Below, piece after piece: positions 1-7,092 of a DNA stretch of 42,130 nt (the first letter of the stretch is position 1; every line of letters begins with the position of its first letter). Under the pieces are notes generated by a model. That model worked only from the letters and a program-made list of their open reading frames with translations. It was not told the DNA's origin and made no database searches. Both the position numbers and the translations under genes were made by a program. The stretch is from CAZXNF01 sp050741255. Its GTDB lineage: Bacteria; Pseudomonadota; Gammaproteobacteria; Burkholderiales; SG8-41. The DNA is taken from positions 1-42,130 of the forward strand of contig JBOIEQ010000019.1 of assembly GCA_050741255.1 (NCBI GenBank), in the 5' to 3' direction.

Positions 1-84
1 GCGGCGCTGCGCGCGCCGCGTGCGGCCGCGCCTCCCGGCCGCCCGCCCGCGCGCGGCTGACTCGGTCACCGGCGGAAGCCGGCT

Positions 85-1050
85 TTACCGCCGCAGTCCG
101 AGGCGCTCGGCAAGCTTTTCGTAGAGTTCGTACTGATCGCGCACGAACTGGTTCGTTTCGGCGGGGCTGCGCACGGCCGGGATGCCGCCGAGGTTGTCGA
201 CGCCCGCGAGCCAGGCGGGGTCGCGCGCGAGGCTGGTGAACACCCCGCGCCAGCGCTCCACCACTTCCTTCGGCAGGCCCGGCGGACCGGCCAGCGCCGA
301 CCATGCCGCCAAACGTTCCATTTCCGGCCAGCCGAGGCTGCGCGCGGTGGGCGCGTTCGGCAGTTCCTTCAGGGGTTCGCGGGTCGTCGTCATGAGCGGC
401 CGCAGCGCGCCCGAGCGGAAATGCGCCAGCAGGGCGCCCAGATTGCTGCACGCGAACTGCGTTTGCCCACTGATCAGCGACACCGTGATCTCGCCCGAAC
501 CCTTGTATGGCACGCCCACCGCGGCGTCTTTCGGCAGGCCGGCGAGGCTGAAGAGATACTGCGGCCCGAAGTTCTGCAGTGAGCCTTCGCCCACCGTCGC
601 GAAATTGAGCCGGCCCGGCCGCTTGCGGATGTCGGCCACGAGATCCTTCATCGAGGCGTACGGCGCATCGGCTTTCACCGCGCAGACGTAGGGATTGATT
701 TCCATCAGTGAGAGGAAGGTGAAATCACTAGCGCCGTAGGGCGTCGCCTTCTCGGTCGCCGGGAGGATGACCTGCGAGGCGATGCGCGTGAGCAGCAGGC
801 GGTAACCGTCCGGCGCCGCCTTGTGGACCGCCACCGTGCCGATGGCGCCCGAGGCGCCGGGCTGGTTCATCACGACCATCGTCTGGCCGTTGAGATAACG
901 CGGCGCGTGCTGCGCCAGGTTGCGCGCGGCGAGGTCCGCATCGCTGCCGGCGGTGTACGGCACGACGAGCAGGATCGGGCGGGTTGGGTATTGCGCATGT
1001 GCCGCCAGCGCTGCGGCGGAGAGGGCGATGAGGAGCGGGATGCGGAGCAT
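85..1050 (-). CDS. Bug-family (TTT) periplasmic solute-binding protein
   Basis: 321 residues. A Sec signal peptide (about residues 1-19, cut after AHA) precedes the family opening 'YPTRPILLVVPYTAGSDAD'. Further family marks are the 'NQPGASGAIGTVA' segment, 'APDGYRLLL', 'VPYKGSGEITVSLISGQTQF' and the late 'PTARSLGWP' block. Bug proteins are periplasmic binding proteins of tripartite tricarboxylate transporters and bind carboxylates or related small molecules. No TctA/TctB membrane subunits are seen here, so it is probably an orphan receptor that uses a transporter encoded elsewhere. The ligand cannot be read from sequence. ATG at 1050 puts the signal peptide at the very start. Upstream it faces a repeat-rich stretch, and its 3' side runs to the window edge (1-84 shows nothing recognisable). 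Confidence 0.93.
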   Translation of the reverse strand: MLRIPLLIALSAAALAAHAQYPTRPILLVVPYTAGSDADLAARNLAQHAPRYLNGQTMVVMNQPGASGAIGTVAVHKAAPDGYRLLLTRIASQVILPATEKATPYGASDFTFLSLMEINPYVCAVKADAPYASMKDLVADIRKRPGRLNFATVGEGSLQNFGPQYLFSLAGLPKDAAVGVPYKGSGEITVSLISGQTQFACSNLGALLAHFRSGALRPLMTTTREPLKELPNAPTARSLGWPEMERLAAWSALAGPPGLPKEVVERWRGVFTSLARDPAWLAGVDNLGGIPAVRSPAETNQFVRDQYELYEKLAERLGLRR

Positions 1051-1171
1051 GGGCGGAACCTTCAGGCCGTCAATACGGAGGAGGACGCGTGATGATAGCG
1101 CAGAGGTTGCGGCGCATACTCGCGACTGATTGCGCGGGGCGGGACGTGGCGCGGGCGGCCCGTCGCCGCGC

Positions 1172-1246
1172 CGGGACGGGATGAGTGGCAGAGGGAGATG
1201 TTCTGATGAATGTAAAAAGAAACCGTGGTCTGACCCTTGATGTTCT
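1172..1246. repeat. Diverged partial copy of a small MITE-like repeat (copy A)
   Basis: This stretch aligns by eye with 2084-2152, at about four in five positions with small gaps. Shared blocks are 'cgggatgag', 'tctgat.aatg', 'ccgtggtctg.ccctt' and 'tgttc'. It lacks the left terminal repeat seen in the fuller copy at 2022-2147. It lies in the 257-base gap between the Bug gene and the DUF2628 gene; nothing else was recognised in that gap. Identity as a degenerate mobile repeat is inferred from the pairwise match. Confidence 0.55.
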
Positions 1247-1307
1247 TCCAGTCAGGTAAGGTTAAACCCCTCCTCTTGGAAGACGAAATTTCGGGGGAAG
1301 CTCAGTT

Positions 1308-1757
1308 CTATTTCTCCTCGCTCGACCACCACCAGCCGTTCTGGCCCAGCACCATCTTTGCGTAGTAGTCGCGATTGGCAAGAACCGCATAGACGGCCCC
1401 GGCGGCAAAGCTCGTGCTCTTCGCGTACTTGCCAAAGCCGGCCAGTTCCAGGACAAAATCAAGGACCAATATCCCGATGAGTGTGAGCGTAAACAGCGTG
1501 AGCCCCTTGCGCCACATGCCCTTGAACAGGTAGTAAAAGGGCCCGAATAGAAACGCTACGATATTGAACATCGAAATGCCCTTGCGTTCTTCCTTTGTCA
1601 GCATTTTGATATCCGGGAGATTGGGGCCGCCCGCCTTTTGCATCGCTCTGAACCGTCGCTTCCACGTAGCGGACACCTGGAGAGTATCGATATCGACTTC
1701 GCCCGGGACAGCATCGACATTTGCTTTCGGCGAGGCATAGGGATTCAGATCGCTCAT
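1308..1757 (-). CDS. DUF2628-like small membrane protein
   Basis: 149 residues from ATG at 1757, which follows a good Shine-Dalgarno (GGAGAAGAC). The longer frame to 1802 only adds a tail with no ribosome site. The N-terminus 'MSDLNPYASPKANV' is cytosolic-looking and typical of DUF2628-type proteins. The middle has a Lys/Arg-rich stretch, then two hydrophobic segments around residues 62-77 ('MFNIVAFLFGPFYYLF') and 83-103. The C-terminus 'NRDYYAKMVLGQNGWWW' is aromatic-rich. Function is unknown. Base composition is visibly lower in GC than the flanking genes. It is bracketed by two repeat copies and followed by an IS remnant, so recent acquisition is plausible. Family assignment is from recognition of the overall layout, not a database search. 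Confidence 0.75.
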   Translation of the reverse strand: MSDLNPYASPKANVDAVPGEVDIDTLQVSATWKRRFRAMQKAGGPNLPDIKMLTKEERKGISMFNIVAFLFGPFYYLFKGMWRKGLTLFTLTLIGILVLDFVLELAGFGKYAKSTSFAAGAVYAVLANRDYYAKMVLGQNGWWWSSEEK

Positions 1758-1825
1758 GTCTTCTCCAGGTTTTGCCGTGAAAGGAGTTCGACTACCAAGC
1801 ACGCGAAAAAGGAGGTGCCGTGCCT

Positions 1826-1993
1826 AGGGCCTGTTAACAGTCATGCTAACCAGAGGTAAGCGCACACGAGGTTGAGCATGGAAGTGAAGTTGCGGACGAG
1901 TTTCTCGTAGCGCGTGGCGATGCGGCGGAACTGCTTGATGCGGTTGAAGAAACGCTCTACCAGATTGCGGTCTTTATACATATGGCGATCATA
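1826..1993 (-). mobile_element. IS5-family transposase C-terminal remnant
   Basis: The coding part, 1841-1993, reads as the end of an IS5-family (IS427-like) DDE transposase: 'YDRHMYKDRNLVERFFNRI', 'KQFRRIATRYEKLVRNF' and a terminal 'YLWLA'. The conserved E of the DDE triad lies in 'LVERFFNRIK'. Only about 50 residues are left and the N-terminal two thirds with both catalytic Asp are gone. Just past the stop, 'ggcctgttaaca' (1828-1839) resembles the terminal repeat end of such elements. Upstream of 1993 the similarity stops and a different repeat begins at 2022. It is a dead fragment, not a functional gene. Confidence 0.8.
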
Positions 1994-2021
1994 ACTCAGG
2001 AAGTCGTGTGGATAAATTGAG

Positions 2022-2147
2022 TACCCCAAGGGTCAGAGCCCGGATATTGTTCCTCGACAGGCGGACGGGTGATCGCCGCAGTAGGGCGGGATGAGCGGCG
2101 GAGTTGCTCTGATAAATGCGAAAAATCCGTGGTCTGGCCCTTGGTGT
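2022..2147. repeat. MITE-like element with imperfect terminal inverted repeats (copy B)
   Basis: About 125 bases bounded on the left by 'ccccaagggtcagagcc' (2023-2039) and on the right by 'ggtctggcccttggtg' (2131-2146). The reverse complement of the right end is 'caccaagggccagacc', so the two ends match as inverted repeats with few differences. The right two thirds recur at 1172-1246. The element has no coding potential of its own. 'GGGTCAGA'-type ends resemble those seen around REP-associated or IS200-like elements, but that link is only a suggestion. It lies directly between the IS5 remnant and the CoA transferase leader. Confidence 0.5.
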
Positions 2148-2246
2148 TCACAAGCCGGCGAGACCGCTCGACCCTCGCGACGCGTGTGGACAGGGTCCCG
2201 CCTACCCGCACACAATGCGGCAAGCACTGGAGGAGAGACTGAACGT

Positions 2247-3644
2247 ATGAATGCGGGATTCGAGGAAATCATGGCCCTCCGCGGCCGGGGCATGCCCGCG
2301 GCGGGCGAAGTCACCATGACGGGACACGATCCCGTTTTCTCCGCGCGCTTCAGGATCGGCGAGACGACGGCGAACATCCTCGCCGGGATCGGCGTTGCGG
2401 TCACCGACATCCACGAGATGAAAACCGGCCGGCGCCAGAAGGTGGCTATCGACGTGCGCCATGCGGCGGCGACGTGCCAGAGCTCCAAGTTCCTCAGCAG
2501 GTCCGAAGGCGGCGCCTGGAAAGCGGTGCAGTCGCCGTCGATGATGCACATGCGTTCCATCACGCAGCCGTGGCGTTGCAAGGACGGCCGCTGGTACCTG
2601 CCGCATTTCAACCTGCCGCACCTCCACGACCGCGTGATCGGCGTGTTGAAGTGCGAGTCCAACGCGGATGCGGTTGCCAAGGCTGTCGCGCAGTGGGATT
2701 CGCACGATCTCGAAGAAGCGGTGGCCGCGGCGCGCGCGTGCGGGTCCATCGTGCGCTCGAACGCCGAATGGCTCGCGCATCCGCATGGAAAGGTGCTGGC
2801 CGGGAGGCCGCTGATCGAGATCACCAAAATCGGGGAGAGTGACCCCGTCCCGTTCCCGAAAGACGGCCGGCCGCTGGCGGGCATCAGGGCCCTCGACCTC
2901 ACACGCATCCTCGCCGGCCCGATCGCGGCGCGCACGCTTGCTGAAAACGGGGCCGACGTCCTGATGGTGACGGCGCAACATCTGCCGCAGGTGCCGGAGC
3001 ATGTGATGGACACCAGCCACGGCAAGCGCAGCTGCTTCCTCGATCTCACCCGGCCGGACGACGTGGCGACGCTGAAGGCCCTCGCCCGGAATGCGGATGT
3101 GTTCAGCCAGGGCTACCGCCCTGGCGTCATGGACAAGTTCGGGCTCGGTCCCGAACAGCTGGCGCGGGAACGGCCCGGCATCATTTATGTGTCGATCAGT
3201 TGCTATGGCCACGGCGGCCCGTTCGCGGACCGCGCCGGCTGGGAGCAGATCGCCCAATGCGCGACCGGCATCTGCCTCGACAACGGCGACGAGCGGCCGA
3301 AGCTGCTGCCCGCCTCCGCGTGCGACTACACCACCGGCTACAACGGCGCGCTGGGCGTGCTGCTCGCGCTGGCGCGCCGCGCGCGCGAAGGCGGCTCGTA
3401 CCACGTGCGCGTGTCGCTGTGCCGCTCCGGCATGTACATCTACCAGCAGGGCAAGGTGGATTATCCGCGACCGGACATGGAGCTCGGCGACGCGGAACTG
3501 GGGGCGATTCTGGTCGAATCGCAAGGCGGTCACGGCACGCTGAAGCATCTGGGCCCTGTGCTGAACATGAGCGAGACGAAACCGTATTGGGACAAGGCTT
3601 CGCCGGTGCTCGGGTCGAGCCAACCGGAATGGCTTGCGGCATAG
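2247..3644 (+). CDS. CaiB/BaiF (family III) CoA transferase, permuted domain order
   Basis: 465 residues from ATG 2247, chosen because 'ggaggag' lies about 10 bases upstream; earlier in-frame starts fall inside the repeat. The usual CaiB opening, 'IRALDLTRILAGPIAART', does not come first but at residues 213-230. It continues into 'DTSHGKRSCFLDLTRPDD' and 'SISCYGHGGPFADRAGWEQ'. Residues about 110-200 ('DGRWYLPHFNLPHLHDRV', 'HPHGKVLAGRPLIEITKIG') look like the small domain that normally follows. The protein is therefore built small-domain first. The catalytic Asp position of classical members (as in '..DL..QA.SG') is Glu333 here. Family III enzymes move CoA between carboxylic acids through an enzyme-anhydride. 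The substrate is unknown, and activity with Glu is uncertain. Confidence 0.88.
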   Translation: MNAGFEEIMALRGRGMPAAGEVTMTGHDPVFSARFRIGETTANILAGIGVAVTDIHEMKTGRRQKVAIDVRHAAATCQSSKFLSRSEGGAWKAVQSPSMMHMRSITQPWRCKDGRWYLPHFNLPHLHDRVIGVLKCESNADAVAKAVAQWDSHDLEEAVAAARACGSIVRSNAEWLAHPHGKVLAGRPLIEITKIGESDPVPFPKDGRPLAGIRALDLTRILAGPIAARTLAENGADVLMVTAQHLPQVPEHVMDTSHGKRSCFLDLTRPDDVATLKALARNADVFSQGYRPGVMDKFGLGPEQLARERPGIIYVSISCYGHGGPFADRAGWEQIAQCATGICLDNGDERPKLLPASACDYTTGYNGALGVLLALARRAREGGSYHVRVSLCRSGMYIYQQGKVDYPRPDMELGDAELGAILVESQGGHGTLKHLGPVLNMSETKPYWDKASPVLGSSQPEWLAA

Positions 3645-3656
3645 ATGCTGTTACGG

Positions 3657-3745
3657 ACCTAAACGTGTGCGTTGAGCGACGCGTCCCTCACACATCCCGA
3701 GAACCACTTGATACACCCCGCGCTTGCTCCAACGCGTTGTTAGAC
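3657..3745 (-). other. attC recombination site (59-base element) of an integron cassette
   Basis: Read on the minus strand, an R'' box GTCTAAC (3745-3739) is followed by L'' GCGTTGGAGC (3735-3726). About 50 bases later comes L' GCTCAACGC (3677-3669) and then an R'-like GTTTAGGT (3664-3657). L'' and L' are complementary except for one unpaired G in L'', the extrahelical-base asymmetry that marks true attC sites. R'' is the exact complement of GTTAGAC at the other end of the cassette (4395-4389), as expected when the cassette is circular. R' next to the crossover differs because the bases past G|TT would belong to the insertion target. The site overlaps the last codons of the phosphatase gene, as is common for cassettes. 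Confidence 0.75.
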
Positions 3746-4374
3746 GACAAGCTGCCGAGGTCAGAGGGCTGGTCAAACAGCCGCTCGGCTCCCGCTGCAG
3801 TTAACTCTTCCCGAGAGCCGTATCCCCAAAGCACACCGACAGCGCGGACTTGATTTCGACGAGCGCCACGAACGTCATGCTCTCTGTCACCGACCATTAC
3901 CGTGTCACCCGACCGCAGCCGTGCCGTCACTAGAGCGTGACCGATCAACTCTCCTTTATCTGAGCGCTCGCCACTGAGCTCACTCCCGAAGATTTCCTTG
4001 AAATACCTCGCGAGCCCGAAGTGGGCCAGTATCTGCTCGGCGAACACCTGTGGTTTGGACGTCGCCACGAACAGGTCCGCGCCTAGAGCGCTAAGTGACT
4101 CAACCACCTCGGGGATCCCTGAGTAGACGGTGTTCTCGAACATGCCAATAGCGGCAAACCGCTCGCGATACGCCTGTATCGCTGCTTCGATTCTTGCGCC
4201 GTCACCGGACAGCAGCCTCGCAAACGTATCGTGCAGAGGCGGACCGATGAAGCGCACCAGGTCGCTATCCGGAGGACTCGGCTCTCCCAGGCTAGAAAGA
4301 CCATGCTTGATGCAGGTCACAATGCCTTCGCGCGGGTCCGTCAACGTGCCATCCAGGTCAAACAGAATGTTCAC
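3688..4374 (-). CDS. HAD-superfamily hydrolase (phosphoglycolate phosphatase-like) in a gene cassette
   Basis: 228 residues, GTG start at 4374. HAD motif I is at the very N-terminus ('FDLDGTLTD', nucleophile Asp6 and acid/base Asp8). Motif II is 'VATSKP', motif III Lys lies in 'SDKGEL', and motif IV is 'MVGDREHDVRGARRN'. A helical cap sits between motifs I and II (about residues 15-85). This is the Gph/PGP-like layout, so a small phosphorylated metabolite is the likely substrate, but phosphoglycolate is only a guess. The gene starts about 20 bases inside the cassette boundary and its stop lies inside the attC. GC is visibly lower than in the neighbours, which fits a mobile cassette. It is expressed opposite to the upstream CoA transferase and converges with it. 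Any promoter would be outside the cassette; none was identified. Confidence 0.9.
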   Translation of the reverse strand: MNILFDLDGTLTDPREGIVTCIKHGLSSLGEPSPPDSDLVRFIGPPLHDTFARLLSGDGARIEAAIQAYRERFAAIGMFENTVYSGIPEVVESLSALGADLFVATSKPQVFAEQILAHFGLARYFKEIFGSELSGERSDKGELIGHALVTARLRSGDTVMVGDREHDVRGARRNQVRAVGVLWGYGSREELTAAGAERLFDQPSDLGSLSSNNALEQARGVSSGSRDV

Positions 4375-4385
4375 GCGCGAACCTT

Positions 4386-4395
4386 GTCGTCTAAC
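4386..4395 (-). other. Integron cassette boundary (R'-type core site)
   Basis: On the minus strand this reads GTTAGACGAC, matching the core-site consensus GTTRRRY, and it is the exact inverted copy of 3739-3748. The crossover G|TT would make the cassette run from about 4394 to 3664, about 730 bases around one 687-base gene. No second attC, attI or integrase gene is seen next to it. It therefore looks like a lone cassette inserted at a secondary G|TT target. Confidence 0.65.
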
Positions 4396-4560
4396 TTGAT
4401 TTATCCGGCAACGATACGACGAACCGGGTAACCGTATACGGCCAGGCGGGGCGTGGCGTTCGTCCGAAAGTCACTGAAAGTGCATGACATGCGCCATCAT
4501 GCCAAAGATTCCCGCGGCTGGTCACTTCAGTCAACTTCGCCGGGGGTAGCCCGGCAGCTA

Positions 4561-4766
4561 GTTACTTTCTCTTGTTCGGCCAAGAGAAAGTAACCAAAGA
4601 GAAGGCCGCCCCAAGGCACCGCCACTGTCGTGGTGCCCCTGCGCTGCTCGGCACGGACGGCGGCTGCGGAACTCGCTTCCGTCAGGAGAGCATGACGGAA
4701 GCTCAGACAGTCCTCGCCGAAGGCCCCGTCCCTGCCTGTGCTGCTCGGCGGTGCCTAAGGGGACCC
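4561..4766. repeat. Dispersed repeat-like element with perfect hairpins
   Basis: The 447-base gap 4375-4821 has no convincing gene. At 4561-4594 there is a perfect 14-base palindrome arm pair, GTTACTTTCTCTTG / CAAGAGAAAGTAAC, with a 6-base loop. At 4675-4702 there is a 10-base pair, GCTTCCGTCA / TGACGGAAGC, with an 8-base loop. 'ccccaaggcaccgcc' (4610-4624) is mirrored by 'ggcggtgcctaagggg' near 4748-4763. The 'gttactttctcttg...aagagaaagtaacc' block resembles a family of intergenic repeats often seen in gamma- and betaproteobacteria and often mis-called as small proteins. Open frames across it are taken as spurious. Confidence 0.55.
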
Positions 4767-4821
4767 AAAAATCAAACGACCTCAATAAACCTCCGTCATT
4801 CCGGCAAAAACTCAGCCTTCG

Positions 4822-6060
4822 CTACCGGCTGACCTGGTTGCGCCCCTTGTGCTTGGCGCGATAGAGCGCCTTGTCGGCCGCCTTGATCACGGCCTCCGGC
4901 GTCGTGGCCCGCGGGCCCCGCTCGGCCACGCCGATGCTGATCGTCACCGCCACCGATTTGCTGCCGCCGCTTTTTACTGGTCCGGCCGCGCGTTTGCCGC
5001 GGCCTTTCTTCGCGGCCACCGGCCGGTCGGGCGCGCGCAACTGCATGCGGTAACCCTCGATCGAAGCGCGCACCGCTTCCAGCGCGGGAATCACCCCGTC
5101 CGCATCCCGGCCTGAAAACAGCACGGTGAATTCCTCGCCGCCGTAACGGTACGCGCGCCCGCCGACGCCGACGCGCCCGATCTGCGCGGCCACCATGCGC
5201 AGCACCTGGTCGCCCACATCGTGGCCGTGCGTGTCGTTGAACTTCTTGAAGTGGTCCACGTCGAGCATGGCGATGGCGTAGTGGCTGCCGAGTCCGGCGA
5301 GCGCCTCGTTCAGCGCGCGGCGGCTCGGCAGCGCGGTCAGTTCGTCGCGGAACGCCATGCGGAAGCTGTCCTGCAGCACGGCCACGGTCACGCCCAGCGC
5401 CGCGGTGGTCAGCCAGAGGGCGGTCTCGCGCGGCGTGCCGATGGCGTGCAGCGCGAGCGCGCCCGCCGCGAGCGCGCCGGCCAGCCCCCACTCGATCGGC
5501 AGGCGGCGAACGAAGGCCAGCGTGACGGTGACCAGCAGTCCGAGTGCAAGGGCTGCCAGCGTGCTCTGCGGTAGTGGGGTGAGCGGCGTGGGGTTGAACC
5601 ATGCGGGGTCGATCCAGGGCTGCCAGGCCCGGGTCACGAACGCCGGATCGGGTGTGGCGACGAACCACGCCGTGACCACGATCTCCGCCACCAGCACGCC
5701 GAGCCGGAACGCGCCATGCCGATTCCAGAGGCCGCGCTCGGTTACGCCCGCGAGCAGGGCGAGGTTGATCGGGAGGAAGACGGCCAAGGCCACGAACAGC
5801 GTGCGGGTGGCGGCGGTGCCGGGTCCGCCGGGCAGCCACCGTGCGCAGGCCGCGTAGGCGGCGGCGAGTGTCAGCAGCGCGAACAGCGCGCGGCCGCGGT
5901 TGAACGCCAGGGCAATCGCGCCGCCGGTGAGGCACACCGCATACGGCAGCCACGCCAGCATCGCCTCGGCGGCGGCGGGCAGCGGCACGCGGCGCGTGGC
6001 GAGCGACCAGGTCACGATCAGCAGCGCAACGGGAAAGGCGGCAAGGCGTAGCGCGTGCAT
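4822..6060 (-). CDS. Membrane-bound GGDEF diguanylate cyclase
   Basis: 412 residues from ATG 6060; a longer frame to 6198 adds a basic leader that does not look natural. The first 230 residues hold about six or seven hydrophobic helices, a membrane sensor of unknown ligand. The GGDEF domain starts near residue 236 ('AFRDELTALPSRRALNEAL'). It contains 'AMLDVDHFKKFNDTHGH' with the metal-binding Asp and the active-site loop 'GGEEF' (307-311), which is compatible with synthesis of cyclic di-GMP. The inhibitory RxxD site expected just before the loop is not present (the residues are 'GVGGRAYRY'). A Lys/Arg/Gly-rich stretch at about 344-369 interrupts the domain before its last strand 'VTISIGVAE'. 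It is likely transcribed alone. Confidence 0.92.
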   Translation of the reverse strand: MHALRLAAFPVALLIVTWSLATRRVPLPAAAEAMLAWLPYAVCLTGGAIALAFNRGRALFALLTLAAAYAACARWLPGGPGTAATRTLFVALAVFLPINLALLAGVTERGLWNRHGAFRLGVLVAEIVVTAWFVATPDPAFVTRAWQPWIDPAWFNPTPLTPLPQSTLAALALGLLVTVTLAFVRRLPIEWGLAGALAAGALALHAIGTPRETALWLTTAALGVTVAVLQDSFRMAFRDELTALPSRRALNEALAGLGSHYAIAMLDVDHFKKFNDTHGHDVGDQVLRMVAAQIGRVGVGGRAYRYGGEEFTVLFSGRDADGVIPALEAVRASIEGYRMQLRAPDRPVAAKKGRGKRAAGPVKSGGSKSVAVTISIGVAERGPRATTPEAVIKAADKALYRAKHKGRNQVSR

Positions 6061-6227
6061 CGTCACGCGGCCCCGCGTGTGGGGAAGAAGCGGATCACGG
6101 CGCCAGTATAAATGTCCGCCGGCGAACGAACGCACGCCGGTGGCGTTACACACCTTTACAACTGCACGTCGCATTTCTGCCGCGGGGTGAAGTCTCAATC
6201 ACCGTCACCCCACGAAAGGAGGACGTC

Positions 6228-6386
6228 ATGAAAACCCTGATCGCCGCCGCACTGACGATCGCCACGCTGACCGGCTGCATCGCGGTGCCGGTCTACGGAC
6301 CCGGCCCGCGCGCGCAGGGTGGCTACGCGTATCCCGCGCCCCCGCCGCCGCCTTACTACCCGCGGCACAACGGTGATTACCGTTAG
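6228..6386 (+). CDS. Small proline/tyrosine-rich lipoprotein
   Basis: 52 residues with a very strong ribosome site (AAAGGAGG, 6 bases before ATG). The N-terminus 'MKTLIAAALTIATLTGC' is a lipoprotein signal with lipobox LTGC, so the mature protein would start at Cys17. The mature part is only about 36 residues, rich in Pro, Tyr and Gly, with a 'PAPPPPPYYP' run. Such short lipoproteins with PPxYYP tails are common in Burkholderiales envelopes; no function is known. It precedes a periplasmic Spy-like protein on the same strand by 119 bases and may share its stress regulation, which is a guess. Confidence 0.75.
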   Translation: MKTLIAAALTIATLTGCIAVPVYGPGPRAQGGYAYPAPPPPPYYPRHNGDYR

Positions 6387-6505
6387 CGTGCGCGATACAA
6401 ACTGTTACATCCCGCGATCGAACATCCTGTTGCACGCATGAGTCAGAAGTCATGTTCCCTCAGCAACTACGGAACACGGTTCAACCCACCAACCTGGAGA
6501 AGACA

Positions 6506-7036
6506 ATGAACAAGCGCTTGATCAGTACTCTGGTATCCATCGGCTTGTCCGCCGCAGCGGTTTCGGTGGCGACGGCCCAAACCGTTGCGCCGCCCGCCGC
6601 CGGCGTGCAGGCCCAGCACGGCGCCCGGCACGAACACGCGAAGCGGGCCTTCAGCCTGCCCAGCGAGCGCGTCGACGCCCGTCTGGCCTATATCAAGACG
6701 GCGTTGAAGGTGACGGACGCGCAGCAACCGCAGTGGGACGCGTTCGCCAACACGCTGCGCAAACAGGCGGCGGACCGCGACACGCGGATCAAGGCGATGC
6801 GGGCGAAGTTCGCGGACGGCAAGCCGCGCCAGCGCCCGAACGCGATCGCGCGCATGGAGTTCCAGCAACAGCGCCATGCCGCCACGCTGACGCGCCTGAA
6901 CGAGTTGCTCGCCGTCCAGCGTCCGCTCTATGCCTCGCTCTCCGCGGAACAAAAGCAGGTCGCGGATGAAGTGCTGGCGCCGCGCGGCCATCGCCGCGGT
7001 GGTTTCGGCCACCACGGTGGGCGTGCAAGGGCGTAA
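6506..7036 (+). CDS. Spy/CpxP-like (LTXXQ) periplasmic protein
   Basis: 176 residues from ATG 6506, preceded by 'ctggagaagac'. A signal peptide covers about residues 1-25 ('LISTLVSIGLSAAAVSVATA'). The mature part is almost wholly helical and charged, with the pattern 'RLAYIKTALKVTDAQQPQWD' and a later 'LSAEQKQVADEVLAP', which is the LTxxQ signature of Spy/CpxP proteins. These are periplasmic chaperones or modulators of envelope stress and metal responses. The C-terminal tail 'RGHRRGGFGHHGG' is His/Gly-rich and might bind metal. It ends just before a strong terminator. Confidence 0.85.
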   Translation: MNKRLISTLVSIGLSAAAVSVATAQTVAPPAAGVQAQHGARHEHAKRAFSLPSERVDARLAYIKTALKVTDAQQPQWDAFANTLRKQAADRDTRIKAMRAKFADGKPRQRPNAIARMEFQQQRHAATLTRLNELLAVQRPLYASLSAEQKQVADEVLAPRGHRRGGFGHHGGRARA

Positions 7037-7050
7037 GTACCACGCACAAT

Positions 7051-7080
7051 AAAAAACCCCGCTGCGGCGGGGTTTTTTTT
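7051..7080. terminator. Bidirectional rho-independent terminator
   Basis: A GC hairpin ACCCCGC / GCGGGGT is flanked by six A on the left and eight T on the right, so it can stop transcription from both sides. It lies between the convergent Spy-like gene (plus) and the DUF5666-like gene (minus). Confidence 0.9.
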
Positions 7081-7092
7081 GGGCTGCGAAGG

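Noticed and set aside
4558..4785. Small ORFs across the palindromic repeat
   Set aside because: They are made of repeat sequence with hairpins; no ribosome site or protein-like pattern.
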